Below the pieces are notes generated by a model, which had not been told where the DNA came from, searched no databases, and saw nothing but the letters and a program-made list of their open reading frames with translations. A program made the position numbers and the translations under genes. A stretch of 64,000 bases of DNA. Origin: Salibacterium salarium. GTDB taxonomy: Bacteria > Bacillota > Bacilli > Bacillales > Marinococcaceae. This document shows, in pieces, positions 24,644-34,410 of the stretch. Numbering within the stretch: the first letter of the stretch is position 1; each line of letters opens with the position of its first letter. The stretch lies in contig NZ_JAUSUM010000002.1 of assembly GCF_030813635.1 (NCBI RefSeq), positions 1 to 64,000 of the forward strand, given 5' to 3'.

Positions 24644-25657
24644 ATGTTCATATCAATGTTTGGAGCAGTGGAAACAGGATTGTTATACGCCCTTATGGCA
24701 CTTGGGGTATATTTGTCGTTTCGTGTCTTGGACTTTCCTGATTTAACTGTAGATGGAAGTTTTGTGACAGGAGCTGCTGTATCAGCTGTACTTATTGTCA
24801 ATGGTCAATCGCCGCTCACTGCAACAGTTTTAGCTGTTCTTGCAGGATTTGCAGCTGGATGTGTCACAGGACTTATTCATACGAAAGGTAAAATAAACCC
24901 GTTATTATCAGGTATTCTAATGATGATTGCGCTGTATTCTATTAATTTGCGTATTATGGGCGGGCAGTCCAATGTTCCTTTATTAAATCAGTCAACTGTG
25001 TTTTCATCGATAACGTCTTTTTGGGAAAATCTTCATCTCAGTGCACCATTTAATAGTGTTTTAACAGCTATAGGTATATCCAATACCCCTTCTACCTGGG
25101 GAGTATTATTTTTTTCGCTCCTCTTAACACTCATTGTTAAATATATAACAGATTATTTCTTGAAAACCGAGGTTGGACTAGCGCTGAGAGCAACAGGAGA
25201 CAACAAAAAAATGATTCGCAGTTTTTCAGCAAATACAGACGGTCTTATCATACTTGGAATTGGTCTTTCTAACGCACTTGTTGCTATGTCAGGAGCTTTA
25301 ATAGCGCAACAAGGCGGGTTTGCCGATGCAGGTATGGGGGTTGGAATGATTATTATTGGACTAGCCTCTGTTATCATCGGAGAAGCTATATTCGGTACAA
25401 AATCTATTGCTCGTACTACGCTCGCGGTTATCGGTGGTGCTATTATTTATCGTATGGTGGTGTCTTTAGCGTTGCGAGTGGATTTTCTCGAAACAGGTGA
25501 TATGAAACTTATTACGGCGATTATTGTAGTCGCAGCCTTAATTACTCCGAAAGTATTAGAATCACGCCGAGAAAAACGAAGAAGGCTTCGGAAAAGAAAA
25601 GAGCTGGCTAATGCAGCAACTACAAAGAAAGGAGCGGATCAAGATGCTGCGACTTGA
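24644..25657 (+). CDS. ABC transporter permease (TrpY-like)
   Basis: A 337-aa inner-membrane permease with about 8-9 helices, of the branched-chain/TrpY type (LLYALMALGVYLSFRVLDFPDLTVDGSFVTGAA, then GENKM-like ALRATGDNKKMIRSFSANTDG, the ATPase-coupling loop). The last ~30 residues are basic and cytoplasmic. AAAGGAGG lies upstream of the ATG. It overlaps the ATPase gene by 14 bp, so the two are translationally coupled. It works with the lipoprotein upstream and the ATPase downstream. Confidence 0.9.
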   Translation: MFISMFGAVETGLLYALMALGVYLSFRVLDFPDLTVDGSFVTGAAVSAVLIVNGQSPLTATVLAVLAGFAAGCVTGLIHTKGKINPLLSGILMMIALYSINLRIMGGQSNVPLLNQSTVFSSITSFWENLHLSAPFNSVLTAIGISNTPSTWGVLFFSLLLTLIVKYITDYFLKTEVGLALRATGDNKKMIRSFSANTDGLIILGIGLSNALVAMSGALIAQQGGFADAGMGVGMIIIGLASVIIGEAIFGTKSIARTTLAVIGGAIIYRMVVSLALRVDFLETGDMKLITAIIVVAALITPKVLESRREKRRRLRKRKELANAATTKKGADQDAAT

Positions 25658-26438
25658 GCAGGTTTCGTTAACCTTTAATGAAGGTACAATGGATGAGAAA
25701 AGCGCGTTACAAGACGTTAACATTAACTTAGACACAGGCGAATTTCTAACTGTAATTGGGAGTAACGGAGCAGGGAAATCGACGTTAATGAACGTTATTT
25801 CCGGTTCTGTCATTCCGGATACAGGGAACGTTTTTATTGATAATAAAGCAGTCACCCCGATGCAAGAGCATAAACGTTCTCAGATGATAGGTAGGGTTTT
25901 TCAAGATCCAATGGCAGGAACAGCACCATCGATGACAATTGAAGAAAACTTGGCATTGGCATGGGCTCGCAATAAGAAACGAACATTTAAGCTTGGGGTT
26001 AATAAGAAACGTAAGAACTTATTTCAGGAACATCTAGAGACATTAAATTTAGGCCTTGAAAATCGTTTGTCAGCAAAGGTTGGTCTCCTTTCAGGTGGTG
26101 AGCGGCAAGCTTTATCTTTATTAATGGCGACCTTTACGGAACCTAGTATTTTAATGCTGGATGAACATACAGCAGCATTAGATCCATCACGTGCGGAATT
26201 GATTACAAATATAACCGACAATATTGTAAAAAAGTTTGAGTTAACAACGTTGATGGTCACTCATAATATGCAGCAAGCACTTGATCTTGGGAGCCGTTTA
26301 ATCATGATGGATAAAGGCCAGATTATTTTAGATGTGTCTGGCGAAGAAAAACAGAACCTTACCATTGAAAAACTATTGAATGAATTTCAACGCATTCGCG
26401 GTGAACAAATGGCAAATGATAAAGCTGTTCTTGGATAG
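25644..26438 (+). CDS. ABC transporter ATPase (TrpZ-like)
   Basis: A 264-aa ABC ATPase: Walker A GSNGAGKST, Q-loop in GRVFQDP, signature LSGGERQAL, Walker B ILMLDEHTAALD, H-loop THNMQQA. AAAGGAG precedes ATG 25644; a longer frame from 25611 is less likely. It energises the permease it overlaps. A degenerate palindromic repeat follows the gene. Confidence 0.93.
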   Translation: MLRLEQVSLTFNEGTMDEKSALQDVNINLDTGEFLTVIGSNGAGKSTLMNVISGSVIPDTGNVFIDNKAVTPMQEHKRSQMIGRVFQDPMAGTAPSMTIEENLALAWARNKKRTFKLGVNKKRKNLFQEHLETLNLGLENRLSAKVGLLSGGERQALSLLMATFTEPSILMLDEHTAALDPSRAELITNITDNIVKKFELTTLMVTHNMQQALDLGSRLIMMDKGQIILDVSGEEKQNLTIEKLLNEFQRIRGEQMANDKAVLG

Positions 26439-26445
26439 TAAATAA

Positions 26446-26588
26446 GGGATGCTGGGACAAAACAAAATAGCCTGCTGCGTGTCTTGCGGAAAGCGAAATA
26501 TTTTGACGGAGTGAGGTAAGTCAGAATGGATTAAGGAATCGTTCGGATTTCCTTATGAATAAACACTTTTGCCGCAGCCTCTTTTTGT
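26446..26588. repeat. Degenerate long palindrome of the GCTGGGACAAAAC type
   Basis: The left end GGGATGCTGGGACAAAAC and right end TTTTGCCGCAGCCTCTTTTT are imperfectly complementary and enclose a second stem AAGGAATC / GATTTCCTT (26533-26554). Similar GCTGGGACA...CAGCCTC elements are common between genes in Firmicutes, from memory. It ends in a T-run and may act as terminator of the ABC operon. Confidence 0.5.
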
Positions 26589-26603
26589 TAAGGAGTGATG
26601 GAT

Positions 26604-27512
26604 ATGAAAGCAATTACTATTGAAATAAATGGAAAACAAAAGTTGGCAGCTCTCTCTAATGACGAAGTAATTATCGATTTGCAAGAGGCTCAAAGCAAAC
26701 GGGGTGGGTCGTATCGTGTACCAGAAACAATGATAGAAGCAGCATCTGAGGGGGCATTATTTTGGGATGAAATAACAAAAATAGTGAATTGGTCATTAAA
26801 AAATCAAGTAGAAGACTGTTTGTTATCAACCAATTCTGCTAATGTAACTCTAAAAGCACCCATCCCACGACCAACGAAAAATATTATTTGTGCGGGAAAA
26901 AACTATGCCGATCATGCTGCGGAAATGGGAAGTACTGCTGATATTCCGCAGCATCCAATTATTTTCACAAAATCTCCTACAACCGTCATCGGATCTGATG
27001 AAACAATCAATCCCCACTTGAATGTGACAAAGGAACTTGACTATGAGGGAGAAATTGCCGTTGTTGTGGGAAAACAAGGTATTGGTATAAAAAAAGAGGA
27101 TGCACAAAATCACATTTTCGGTTACACCTTACTAAACGATGTGACTGCTCGTGATTTACAAACACAGCACAAACAGTTTTTTCTCGGTAAAAGTTTGGAT
27201 ACGTTTTGTCCGATGGGACCGTCGATTGTATCAGCAGATGCGCTCAAAGAGAAAGATATTTCCTTGAACACCTATGTAAATGGAGAGCTTCGTCAGAAAA
27301 CGACGACAGAAGATATGATCTTTTCCATTGCGTCGTTGATGGAAGTTATTTCCCGGGGAATGACACTAGAACCTGGGGATATTATTGCGACAGGAACTCC
27401 AGCTGGTGTGGGGAAAGGGTTTAATCCTCCGCGTTATTTAGAACCTGGGGATGAAATACTTATTCAAGCGCAAGGTTTAGGAGAGCTTAGAAACGAAGTG
27501 TTAAAAAAATAA
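26604..27512 (+). CDS. Fumarylacetoacetate hydrolase-family protein
   Basis: A 302-aa FAH-superfamily enzyme. The catalytic region includes ICAGKNYADHAAEMG, the metal-binding DYEGEIAVVVGK (Glu/Asp ligands), GYTLLNDVTARDLQ, and GDIIATGTPAGVGKG at the C-terminal side. Members hydrolyse or decarboxylate beta-dicarbonyl products of aromatic catabolism, or act on oxaloacetate-like acids. I chose ATG 26604, 8 bp after AAGGAG. It is flanked by terminators, so monocistronic. The substrate cannot be assigned. Confidence 0.88.
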   Translation: MKAITIEINGKQKLAALSNDEVIIDLQEAQSKRGGSYRVPETMIEAASEGALFWDEITKIVNWSLKNQVEDCLLSTNSANVTLKAPIPRPTKNIICAGKNYADHAAEMGSTADIPQHPIIFTKSPTTVIGSDETINPHLNVTKELDYEGEIAVVVGKQGIGIKKEDAQNHIFGYTLLNDVTARDLQTQHKQFFLGKSLDTFCPMGPSIVSADALKEKDISLNTYVNGELRQKTTTEDMIFSIASLMEVISRGMTLEPGDIIATGTPAGVGKGFNPPRYLEPGDEILIQAQGLGELRNEVLKK

Positions 27513-27517
27513 TTAAC

Positions 27518-27562
27518 AAAAGGGACTGCCCCCTAAAGTATGATTGGAAGATAGTCCCTTTT
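27518..27562 (+). terminator. Intrinsic terminator
   Basis: A 10-bp stem (AAAAGGGACT / AGTCCCTTTT) with a long loop and following T residues. Confidence 0.8.
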
Positions 27563-27619
27563 TGTGATGCTAGAAGTATATATCCATCACTTATTGATTT
27601 ATGTTTGCGAGCCAGTCAC

Positions 27620-28372
27620 TTAGTTAATCGGAATGACATATGGAAGCTCCCACTCTTTATCGGTTGTTCTATTACGTTCAGCAACGAGAGTAAAAGTGTC
27701 ATCTGGCTGAAAAGCAAATTCCAAGGTTCCCCGAAACTCTCCGTCTTCGTTAGATTCGGTATTGGAAAAGACAGGATATATTTTTTCATCATTATTGATG
27801 AGGCTCCATTCGGTAGTGTTCATAGAAAAAAGATCTTTCGCTTCCAGCGTCAATTTCTTTTCATTCCAATCAAGTTGAGTAATCGTTAATTCTTGACGAG
27901 TGATGGGAGCCATTTCATCCGTTATATTCTCAAAACGAACCATCTTTTCTAAGTCGGATAATACTAGTCTAGCTGGAACGGTGAGATGACTGCTATTTTC
28001 CTCTAATTCTCCAGCAAAAAACTGATCCACCTCTATAATATGAGGCTGTTCATCTGTTTGTCGAATGGATGTAGGTCCGGATTGATTGAACATATTGCCT
28101 TTTTCATCGCTTATTTCGTCAGGCAAAGTCATTTGGATTTTCGAGACATCAAGCGTTCGAGTGTCATCAAGTGCCGTTATCGAAAAATACAAATAAAATC
28201 CTTCTCTTCCATCTAAGCTATCTTCTTCAATTCCCTCGAATTCTGCAGTATACAAAGAATTGGAAAAAGCTGTTGCTTTAGATTCTTTCAGAGAATTGTC
28301 TGCGTTTGGCCAACTGCACCCTGACAAAATAGCTAGAGTACCTACGGTAATAATCAGTAAGAATTGTTTCAT
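27620..28372 (-). CDS. Lipoprotein of unknown function
   Basis: A 250-aa protein with a lipoprotein signal peptide: MKQFLLIITVGTLAILSGC, lipidated Cys at 19. The mature part is acidic and beta-rich without a known motif. I chose ATG 28372 because GAAGGTGA lies upstream; the longer frame from 28462 runs into the neighbouring terminator. It is transcribed leftward after the KamA gene but separated from it by a strong hairpin, so it has its own promoter. Confidence 0.78.
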   Translation of the reverse strand: MKQFLLIITVGTLAILSGCSWPNADNSLKESKATAFSNSLYTAEFEGIEEDSLDGREGFYLYFSITALDDTRTLDVSKIQMTLPDEISDEKGNMFNQSGPTSIRQTDEQPHIIEVDQFFAGELEENSSHLTVPARLVLSDLEKMVRFENITDEMAPITRQELTITQLDWNEKKLTLEAKDLFSMNTTEWSLINNDEKIYPVFSNTESNEDGEFRGTLEFAFQPDDTFTLVAERNRTTDKEWELPYVIPIN

Positions 28373-28443
28373 GGGTGTCACCTTCGCTATGTATGATAAT
28401 AGGCCCATTTTAACATGAAATAAAAAAGAAGTCCTTATTAAAT

Positions 28444-28473
28444 AAAAGAGTATCGCTTTCACGATACTCTTTT
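28444..28473. terminator. Terminator of the KamA-family gene
   Basis: A 12-bp perfect stem (AAAAGAGTATCG / CGATACTCTTTT) with a 6-nt loop and T/A runs on both sides; it terminates leftward transcription from 29677. Confidence 0.88.
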
Positions 28474-28483
28474 TTCTTGCAAG

Positions 28484-29677
28484 TTATTTTGATACTGTTT
28501 GTGGTTTTCTTTTTCGTTTTTGCGGCATATCCGGCATTTCATTTACAGAAACAACTTCCTCTACTTTTTTCTTCGGTTGTTCCCAATATTGTTCGTTACC
28601 AGGAAGGTCGTCAAACCAACTGGCATTCTCCGGACAGTCGAGAACCATAAATTTACCGTAATTACCGTTTCTAGATTGATGGTATTTTAAATAGGCCTTT
28701 CCGTTTTCAATCGCGAGAATTTCGATTTTGCCGGAAGTATGACTCATGGAGAGACGAATTCTTTTTCCTAATCCGCTGGTCCGTGCTTTAGCTTCTTCTA
28801 CAGCATCATAAGCTTCCTTTAGTGTAAGAACAAAATCATTATTGCCAGCTACAGGACGATTAATAAAGAAATAATATGGGGTCACACCGGCCCAGGACAA
28901 TTTGTCCAACAATTCTGCGAGGTCATCCACGTTATCATTAATTCCTTTAAGTATCGGAGTTTGATTGACGACAATTGCACCTGCATCATGAAGGGCAGCA
29001 AAACCTTTTTTCGCTTCTTCCGTAATTTCACGAGGATGATTGACATGAGCCATAATGTATATACGATTTTCAGGAGTGGAATATTCACGAATCAATTCCA
29101 ATAATGATTCATCTTCATAAAAACGCATTGGATTGAAAACAGGAAGTTTCGAGCCGATACGAATAATTTTCACATGAGGGATGCTGCGTAATTCTTCAAT
29201 GATGTAGCGTAGTTTTTTTGTTGCTAGTATTAGCGGGTCACCACCGGTAAGAAGTACATTATTAATCTCTGGATGATTGCGGATATATTCCAATCCAGGA
29301 TCAACATCTGACATCGCTTCTTTTACATCATTTCGGAATAAACGCTTACGAAAACAATACCTACAGTACGCTCCACAAACTTCAGAGCAAATCAATAGAG
29401 CCGTTGTCTCGTATTTATGTTGACAGCCAGGAGCTGCGTAATTTGTATCTTCATCAGAGGCATCCCAACGTCCGTATTCTTCTAATTCTCCTTCATTTGG
29501 AATGACGAGATTTTTAATAGGATCGTTTGGATCTTCCCAATTAATTAAACCTAAATAATATTCATTTACACGAAATACGAACTTTTCAGTAATTCTTTTT
29601 AATCTCTCCCGTTCTTCCTCGGGGATTTGTTCAATTTGATCAATCTTTGTAATGTATTTCGGTTGTGCCATAAACAT
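28484..29677 (-). CDS. KamA-family radical SAM aminomutase, not lysine-type
   Basis: A 397-aa PLP- and SAM-dependent aminomutase-like enzyme. The radical SAM cysteines are C101, C105 and C108 (CGAYCRYCFRKR), followed by LLTGGDPL; the PLP lysine is K317 in SHTSGK. Lysine 2,3-aminomutase recognises its substrate's side-chain amine with two aspartates (D293, D330 of the clostridial enzyme); by alignment these are R274 and S310 here. An Arg at this place suggests an acidic side chain, as in glutamate 2,3-aminomutase, but that is inference. AAGGTGATGA precedes the ATG. It is divergent from a class III aminotransferase. Confidence 0.85.
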   Translation of the reverse strand: MFMAQPKYITKIDQIEQIPEEERERLKRITEKFVFRVNEYYLGLINWEDPNDPIKNLVIPNEGELEEYGRWDASDEDTNYAAPGCQHKYETTALLICSEVCGAYCRYCFRKRLFRNDVKEAMSDVDPGLEYIRNHPEINNVLLTGGDPLILATKKLRYIIEELRSIPHVKIIRIGSKLPVFNPMRFYEDESLLELIREYSTPENRIYIMAHVNHPREITEEAKKGFAALHDAGAIVVNQTPILKGINDNVDDLAELLDKLSWAGVTPYYFFINRPVAGNNDFVLTLKEAYDAVEEAKARTSGLGKRIRLSMSHTSGKIEILAIENGKAYLKYHQSRNGNYGKFMVLDCPENASWFDDLPGNEQYWEQPKKKVEEVVSVNEMPDMPQKRKRKPQTVSK

Positions 29678-30020
29678 TCATCACCTTTCTTTTTCGATAT
29701 TGGTTCTTTCCGATAGAACCGCTTTCATATAAAGGCTTCCCGATCAATTTTCCTGAAACTAGAAAATGATTAAGTGTTCAGTAGAAGTATAACAACCTTT
29801 CTTTGAAATAGTCAAAAAAGAAAGAAAAATTCGACAGAAATGAAAAAATGAAAGATATGTTTCGAAGAAAGTTAACCTCTTCGGAACAAAAATTTCAAAT
29901 TTATTAAATATGAAATATGTACTTCACAATAAAGGTTGTCTCCCTATATAATGAAATAAATAATTCAAAAATAATAAATTTAGAAAAAAATAATTCAAAA
30001 AAGGAAAAGGGGCGCAGTTA
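29678..30020. promoter_or_regulatory. Divergent regulatory region between kamA-like and aminotransferase genes
   Basis: No gene in ~340 AT-rich bases. It holds a hairpin GGTTCT/AGAACC (29702-29720), a weak cre-like sequence (29714-29727, leftward), an inverted repeat ATTTCA/TGAAAT with 13-bp spacing (29892-29916), and two direct copies of AATAATTCAAAAA shortly before the aminotransferase. The inverted repeat is a candidate site for the MurR/RpiR regulator encoded at 31446. Confidence 0.4.
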
Positions 30021-31418
30021 ATGGCTGTTAGAGAAGTTAAGCATCCGACGCTTGCATATCTTGAAAATACACCGTCATCCAAGCAGTTTTTGGAAGAAGC
30101 AAAAACAGTGATGCCTGGAGGGGTAACTGCAAATATAAAGCACTTTGATCCACATCCTATTATTATGAAACATGGAAAAGGGTCAATCGTAACAGATGTG
30201 GATAATAATAAATATATAGATTATTTAATGAGCTATGGTTCGCTTGTAACAGGGCATGGTCATGAAACAATTAAGCAAGCAATCAATGCACAAGTGGTAG
30301 AAGATGGGACATGGCTGTTCGGCACACCTCATCATTTGGAAGTGGAATTTGGAAAAAGACTACAAAATTATTTTCCGAGTCTGGAGCGTTTACGTTACAC
30401 GAATTCCGGCACAGAAGCGACTTTGCTTGCATTAAGACTGGCAGCAGCTTATACAGGAAAACATAAAGTCGCGAAATTCGAAGGACACTATCACGGTGGT
30501 TATGATCAAATGTTAGTAAGTGTAAACCCACCGGTTGATTTGGCGGGTGAAGAACATGCGCCTAATGCTATACCGGAATCTAAAGGAATGCACGAATCTC
30601 ACGTCGAAAACACTTTAATTCTACCATTTAATGATTTAAATGCATGTGAGGATTTGTTGAGAGCACATCGAAATGAAATTGGTGCGGTTATGATGGAACC
30701 AGTGCAAGGCGGAATTATACCAGCAGACGCTGCCTTTATGAGAGGACTACGAAAGGTAACGAGAGAACTTGGCATTATCCTTATATTTGATGAAGTGAAA
30801 ACTGGTTTTCGATTGGGATTAGGAGGAGTGCAAACTATATATGACGTAACCCCTGATTTAACAACACTCGGAAAAGCAATTGGCGGAGGCTTTCCGATCG
30901 GTGTCGTCGGAGGTAGGAAGGACATCATGATGAATAGTGCTCCGTCATCTGGGGCTGATGTGTTTGACAGTAGTCAAAGCAAGTGCGCCTCTGCTAAAGA
31001 TGTATTGTTTCATAGTGGCACCTATAATGGCCATCCTATGATTTTAGCAGCTGGTATGGCAGTCATTAATATCCTTGAAACAGAAATAGATAGTGTTATG
31101 GAGAAAACAAACAGGTTGAAAGAAGGCATCAATCATATATTTGATTATTATGGAGTCGAAGGTGGTACAGTTGGCATTGGTTCTATATTTAGTGTAACAT
31201 TAACTAATAAAAAGAAAATTTCAAACTATCGGGACCTTCAACAAACTGACTTGGCAACTAGAAAAGAAATAGATTTTCGACTGTTGCAAAAAGGGATTTA
31301 TATAAAACCAATGAACCGGTTCAGTGTATCAACGTCGCATACAGACGAGGATGTTGATGAAACACTAATAGCATTTGATCAAGTGTTCCAGGAGGTTTTT
31401 GAAGGTTCTCGTTTCTAA
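30021..31418 (+). CDS. Class III aminotransferase (glutamate-1-semialdehyde aminomutase-like)
   Basis: A 465-aa PLP enzyme of aminotransferase class III. Features: MPGGVTANIKHF at the substrate entrance, NSGTEATLLALRLA (phosphate), HYHGGYD, MMEPVQGG, IFDEVKTGFR (Asp to PLP N1) and the PLP lysine in TTLGKAIGGGFPIG. It resembles HemL, but also the GSA-like aminotransferases that act on beta-amino acids. Context, with a KamA-type aminomutase divergent and a TRAP transporter and regulator downstream, suggests amino acid metabolism rather than haem synthesis. GAAAAGGGGCG precedes the ATG. Substrate unknown. Confidence 0.85.
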   Translation: MAVREVKHPTLAYLENTPSSKQFLEEAKTVMPGGVTANIKHFDPHPIIMKHGKGSIVTDVDNNKYIDYLMSYGSLVTGHGHETIKQAINAQVVEDGTWLFGTPHHLEVEFGKRLQNYFPSLERLRYTNSGTEATLLALRLAAAYTGKHKVAKFEGHYHGGYDQMLVSVNPPVDLAGEEHAPNAIPESKGMHESHVENTLILPFNDLNACEDLLRAHRNEIGAVMMEPVQGGIIPADAAFMRGLRKVTRELGIILIFDEVKTGFRLGLGGVQTIYDVTPDLTTLGKAIGGGFPIGVVGGRKDIMMNSAPSSGADVFDSSQSKCASAKDVLFHSGTYNGHPMILAAGMAVINILETEIDSVMEKTNRLKEGINHIFDYYGVEGGTVGIGSIFSVTLTNKKKISNYRDLQQTDLATRKEIDFRLLQKGIYIKPMNRFSVSTSHTDEDVDETLIAFDQVFQEVFEGSRF

Positions 31419-31445
31419 ACGGTTTTTAAAGGGATGAGGACTGTT

Positions 31446-32300
31446 ATGCTAGAAAGTGATGTGTATCAGCGTATTACAGAACTTCAAGATCAAATGAGTA
31501 AATCTCAAAAAAAAATCGCTAACTATTTAATTAATCATACAGAAACTGCACCATTTCTGACTGCGTCCAAATTAGCTAAAAATGCAGGTGTAGGAGAAGC
31601 TACTGTCGTCCGCTTTGCAGTATTTTTAGATTTTCACGGATATCCTGATATGCAGAGACATTTACAAGAGGCATTACAGCGAAAGTGGACATCAGCAGAA
31701 GTATTTGCTCGTACAACTGATGAAACAGATCAACCCGAAAATGCAGTATCAGAAATTTTATCGGACGACATGCAAAATTTAAAAGAAACGTTACATCAAA
31801 TAGATGTGAAAGTATTTGAGGAAGCAGTGAAAGACATTATCGAAGCGAAACGTATCTATATTATCGCCTATCGAAGCGCTGCTAGTATTGGTTCCTTTTT
31901 AGAGTTTTATTTGGACCTTGTTTTACAGAACACAGAAATGGTAAGAGAAGCAGATGGTGTTTCTGAACATTTGTTGGACATGACGTCGGAAGATTTAGTG
32001 ATTGGTTTTGGCTTTTCACGTTATACGAAACGAACAGTAGAAGTGTTGAAGTATGCGAAACACCGTGGTGCAAAGACGCTTGTTTTGACGGATCATCTCA
32101 TGTCACCACTTGTTCCTTATGGAGATCAAAAACTGCTTGCTGCAACAGAGATTAACTCCTTTATTGATTCTTTTTCAGCTCCTTTAAGTATAAGCAGTGC
32201 CCTGATTACGGCAGTGACCCGATCGGAACATAAAAAAGTAGAAGCAAGATTAAAAGAGCTTGAAGGATTATGGGAGACGTTTGATGTATTCTATGATTAA
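31446..32300 (+). CDS. MurR/RpiR-family transcriptional regulator
   Basis: A 284-aa regulator with an N-terminal HTH_6 domain (about 1-75; MSKSQKKIANYLINH, ASKLAKNAGVGEATVVRFAVFLDFHGYPDMQR) and a C-terminal SIS domain (about 125-255; RIYIIAYRSAASIG, GFGFSRYTKRTVEVLKYAKHRGAKTLVLTD) that normally binds a phosphosugar or other small ligand. ATGAGGA lies 5 bp before ATG 31446; an ATG at 31434 is also in frame. It follows the aminotransferase by ~27 bp and probably regulates this locus. Confidence 0.9.
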   Translation: MLESDVYQRITELQDQMSKSQKKIANYLINHTETAPFLTASKLAKNAGVGEATVVRFAVFLDFHGYPDMQRHLQEALQRKWTSAEVFARTTDETDQPENAVSEILSDDMQNLKETLHQIDVKVFEEAVKDIIEAKRIYIIAYRSAASIGSFLEFYLDLVLQNTEMVREADGVSEHLLDMTSEDLVIGFGFSRYTKRTVEVLKYAKHRGAKTLVLTDHLMSPLVPYGDQKLLAATEINSFIDSFSAPLSISSALITAVTRSEHKKVEARLKELEGLWETFDVFYD

Positions 32301-32335
32301 AGTATATAGATGTCCTTTCTCTCACTGGTCCACCA

Positions 32336-32379
32336 AAAAAAGGTCGAATCGAGAAATAATATCGATTCGACCTTTTTTC
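32336..32379. terminator. Bidirectional terminator
   Basis: A 12-bp perfect stem (AGGTCGAATCGA / TCGATTCGACCT) with a 9-nt loop, flanked by A- and T-runs, separates convergent genes. Confidence 0.93.
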
Positions 32380-34319
32380 TATACAGAAGCAGTATGGGTG
32401 TGATTTTTTTTACTTTGGCGGACGCGCTGTAAAATATATACAGATACGATTAACGCAAGGCCAGGAGCTGCGATGAAAAGATTAGGAATAAGCAGCATGA
32501 CCCCACCGCCAATTAACATCATTCGTTCAAACCAACTGTTCTCGATGACAAAATAATTTATCATACCAGCGCTGATTCCAAGCATACCGATAAAGGCTGT
32601 AACAAGGGCTGGGACAAGTGTCGCAACCGTTGCTTCCTGTAATACAAGTACAGGATTTGTAACAAAGACATAAGGAATAACAAAGGCTGCAATGGCTAAT
32701 TTGACAGATGTTACGCCAGCTTTCATGGGATTGGCTCGTGCAATACCTGCACCTGCGTAAGCAGCAAGACAAACAGGTGGTGTAATATCAGCTACGATTC
32801 CAAAGTAGAAAACGAAAAAGTGAGCTGCTATTTCTGGAACTTCAAATGCTATTAAAGCAGGAGCTGCAAGAGAAGCAGTTACGACATAGTTTGCCGTGGT
32901 TGGCAGTCCCATTCCTAAAATGATGCATGCAATCATCGTGAAAAACATAACAAGGAAGAAATTTCCACCAGCAATGTCAATAATCCCGTTCGCGATTTTC
33001 CCGCCTAATCCTGTAAATACGACAACTCCCACAATAATACCGGCTGTCGCACAGGCAGCAATAACTGGAAGAGCAATCCGAGCTCCTTGTTCTAATGTAT
33101 AAAGCATACTTTTGATGGATAGTCGTGTATTCCGGCGTACAAAACTGATAGCAAAGGCAGCAAAAATTCCCCAAAGTGCCGCTTTTGTTGGCGTATATCC
33201 GCTATACAACATGAATAAAATGGCAACCAGAGGGAGCAATAGATCAATCTGTTTTAATAACGATGCTGCGGATGGTAATTCACTTTTTGGAAGTCCATAA
33301 ATTTTTAATTTGCGAGCTTCAAAGTGGGTACCGATAAATACACCCGTGAAATATAATACAGCCGGAATAACAGCAACTAAAATGATTTCACTGTATGGAA
33401 CATTTATGGTCTCTATCATTATAAATGCAGCAGCACCCATGATAGGGGGCATGATTTGTCCACCTGTAGAAGCAGAAGCTTCTGTCGCTGCTGCGAACTC
33501 TGGTTTGAACCCAGCTCTTTTCATCATCGGTATCGTAAAAGAACCAGAACTGACGGTATTGGCAACCGAACTTCCAGTGACCATACCTTGCATACCAGAA
33601 GCAAACACTGCGGCTTTTGCTGTACCACCGGTGAAGCGACCAGTAGCACCGAAAGCGAGATCGTTAAAGAACTGACCGATATTTGTTTGAACAAGCATAA
33701 CGCCGAAAAACAAAAACAAATAGATGTACGTCGATGATATTTGTATAGGTGTTCCAAATATAGCTTCACTCGAATATACGAGTTCGGTCATAAGTCGGTC
33801 AAATTCAAAACCAGCATGCCCAAAGTGAGGTATCCCACTTCCCCAAAGTCCATAACCGATAGCTATAAGAGCGATGACAATAATAGGAAGACCAACAGCC
33901 CGGCGCGTCCCTTCTAATAATAATACAAGAAATAGAGTAGCGACTACTTTGTCGATTGTTTCAAATCCAGCTACGACTGAATCTTGAAATAACTTGTCAT
34001 AATTAATAACAATGTAGAAATTTGTAAATAAAGAAAGCAAAGACAATATGATATCATACCAGGCTACGCCTTTTTTTGTTGTCATTGATTGCTTAAATGG
34101 ATACAAAAGAAAAATTAATGACATACCACCGGCTAGATGTATAGCCCCCTGAATAACGGAACGATATGGATCATCGGCTGTGAATAAATGAAAAATTGTC
34201 AACGCTATACCTAAAATGGATACAAAAATGGCCCACTTTCCAAGATTAGTACGGTATGTAGATTCACGGTCGTATTTTTTTAATAATTCATCTCGAGACA
34301 TTTGTTCTTCCTCATTCAT
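32379..34319 (-). CDS. TRAP transporter fused permease (TAXI type)
   Basis: A 646-aa membrane protein fusing the small (4-helix) and large (12-helix) TRAP permease subunits. The large-subunit signature is visible: FGATGRFTGGTAKAAVFASGMQGMVTGSSVANTVSSGSFTIPMMKRAGF and ASTGGQIMPPIMGAAAF, with GMGLPTTANYVVTASLAAPAL further on. It uses a Na+ or H+ gradient to import the ligand caught by the TAXI binding protein encoded upstream. AGGAGGTGAT precedes the ATG. Fused permeases with TAXI partners often carry dicarboxylates or glutamate-like solutes. Confidence 0.93.
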   Translation of the reverse strand: MNEEEQMSRDELLKKYDRESTYRTNLGKWAIFVSILGIALTIFHLFTADDPYRSVIQGAIHLAGGMSLIFLLYPFKQSMTTKKGVAWYDIILSLLSLFTNFYIVINYDKLFQDSVVAGFETIDKVVATLFLVLLLEGTRRAVGLPIIVIALIAIGYGLWGSGIPHFGHAGFEFDRLMTELVYSSEAIFGTPIQISSTYIYLFLFFGVMLVQTNIGQFFNDLAFGATGRFTGGTAKAAVFASGMQGMVTGSSVANTVSSGSFTIPMMKRAGFKPEFAAATEASASTGGQIMPPIMGAAAFIMIETINVPYSEIILVAVIPAVLYFTGVFIGTHFEARKLKIYGLPKSELPSAASLLKQIDLLLPLVAILFMLYSGYTPTKAALWGIFAAFAISFVRRNTRLSIKSMLYTLEQGARIALPVIAACATAGIIVGVVVFTGLGGKIANGIIDIAGGNFFLVMFFTMIACIILGMGLPTTANYVVTASLAAPALIAFEVPEIAAHFFVFYFGIVADITPPVCLAAYAGAGIARANPMKAGVTSVKLAIAAFVIPYVFVTNPVLVLQEATVATLVPALVTAFIGMLGISAGMINYFVIENSWFERMMLIGGGVMLLIPNLFIAAPGLALIVSVYILQRVRQSKKNHTHTASV

Positions 34320-34410
34320 CAGATCACCTCCTAGTAATTATAAAGATATATCTATTTATATTATATTATACCTTTTTTGTATGATAGGAATGTATAAAAT
34401 GTTGGGGGGG

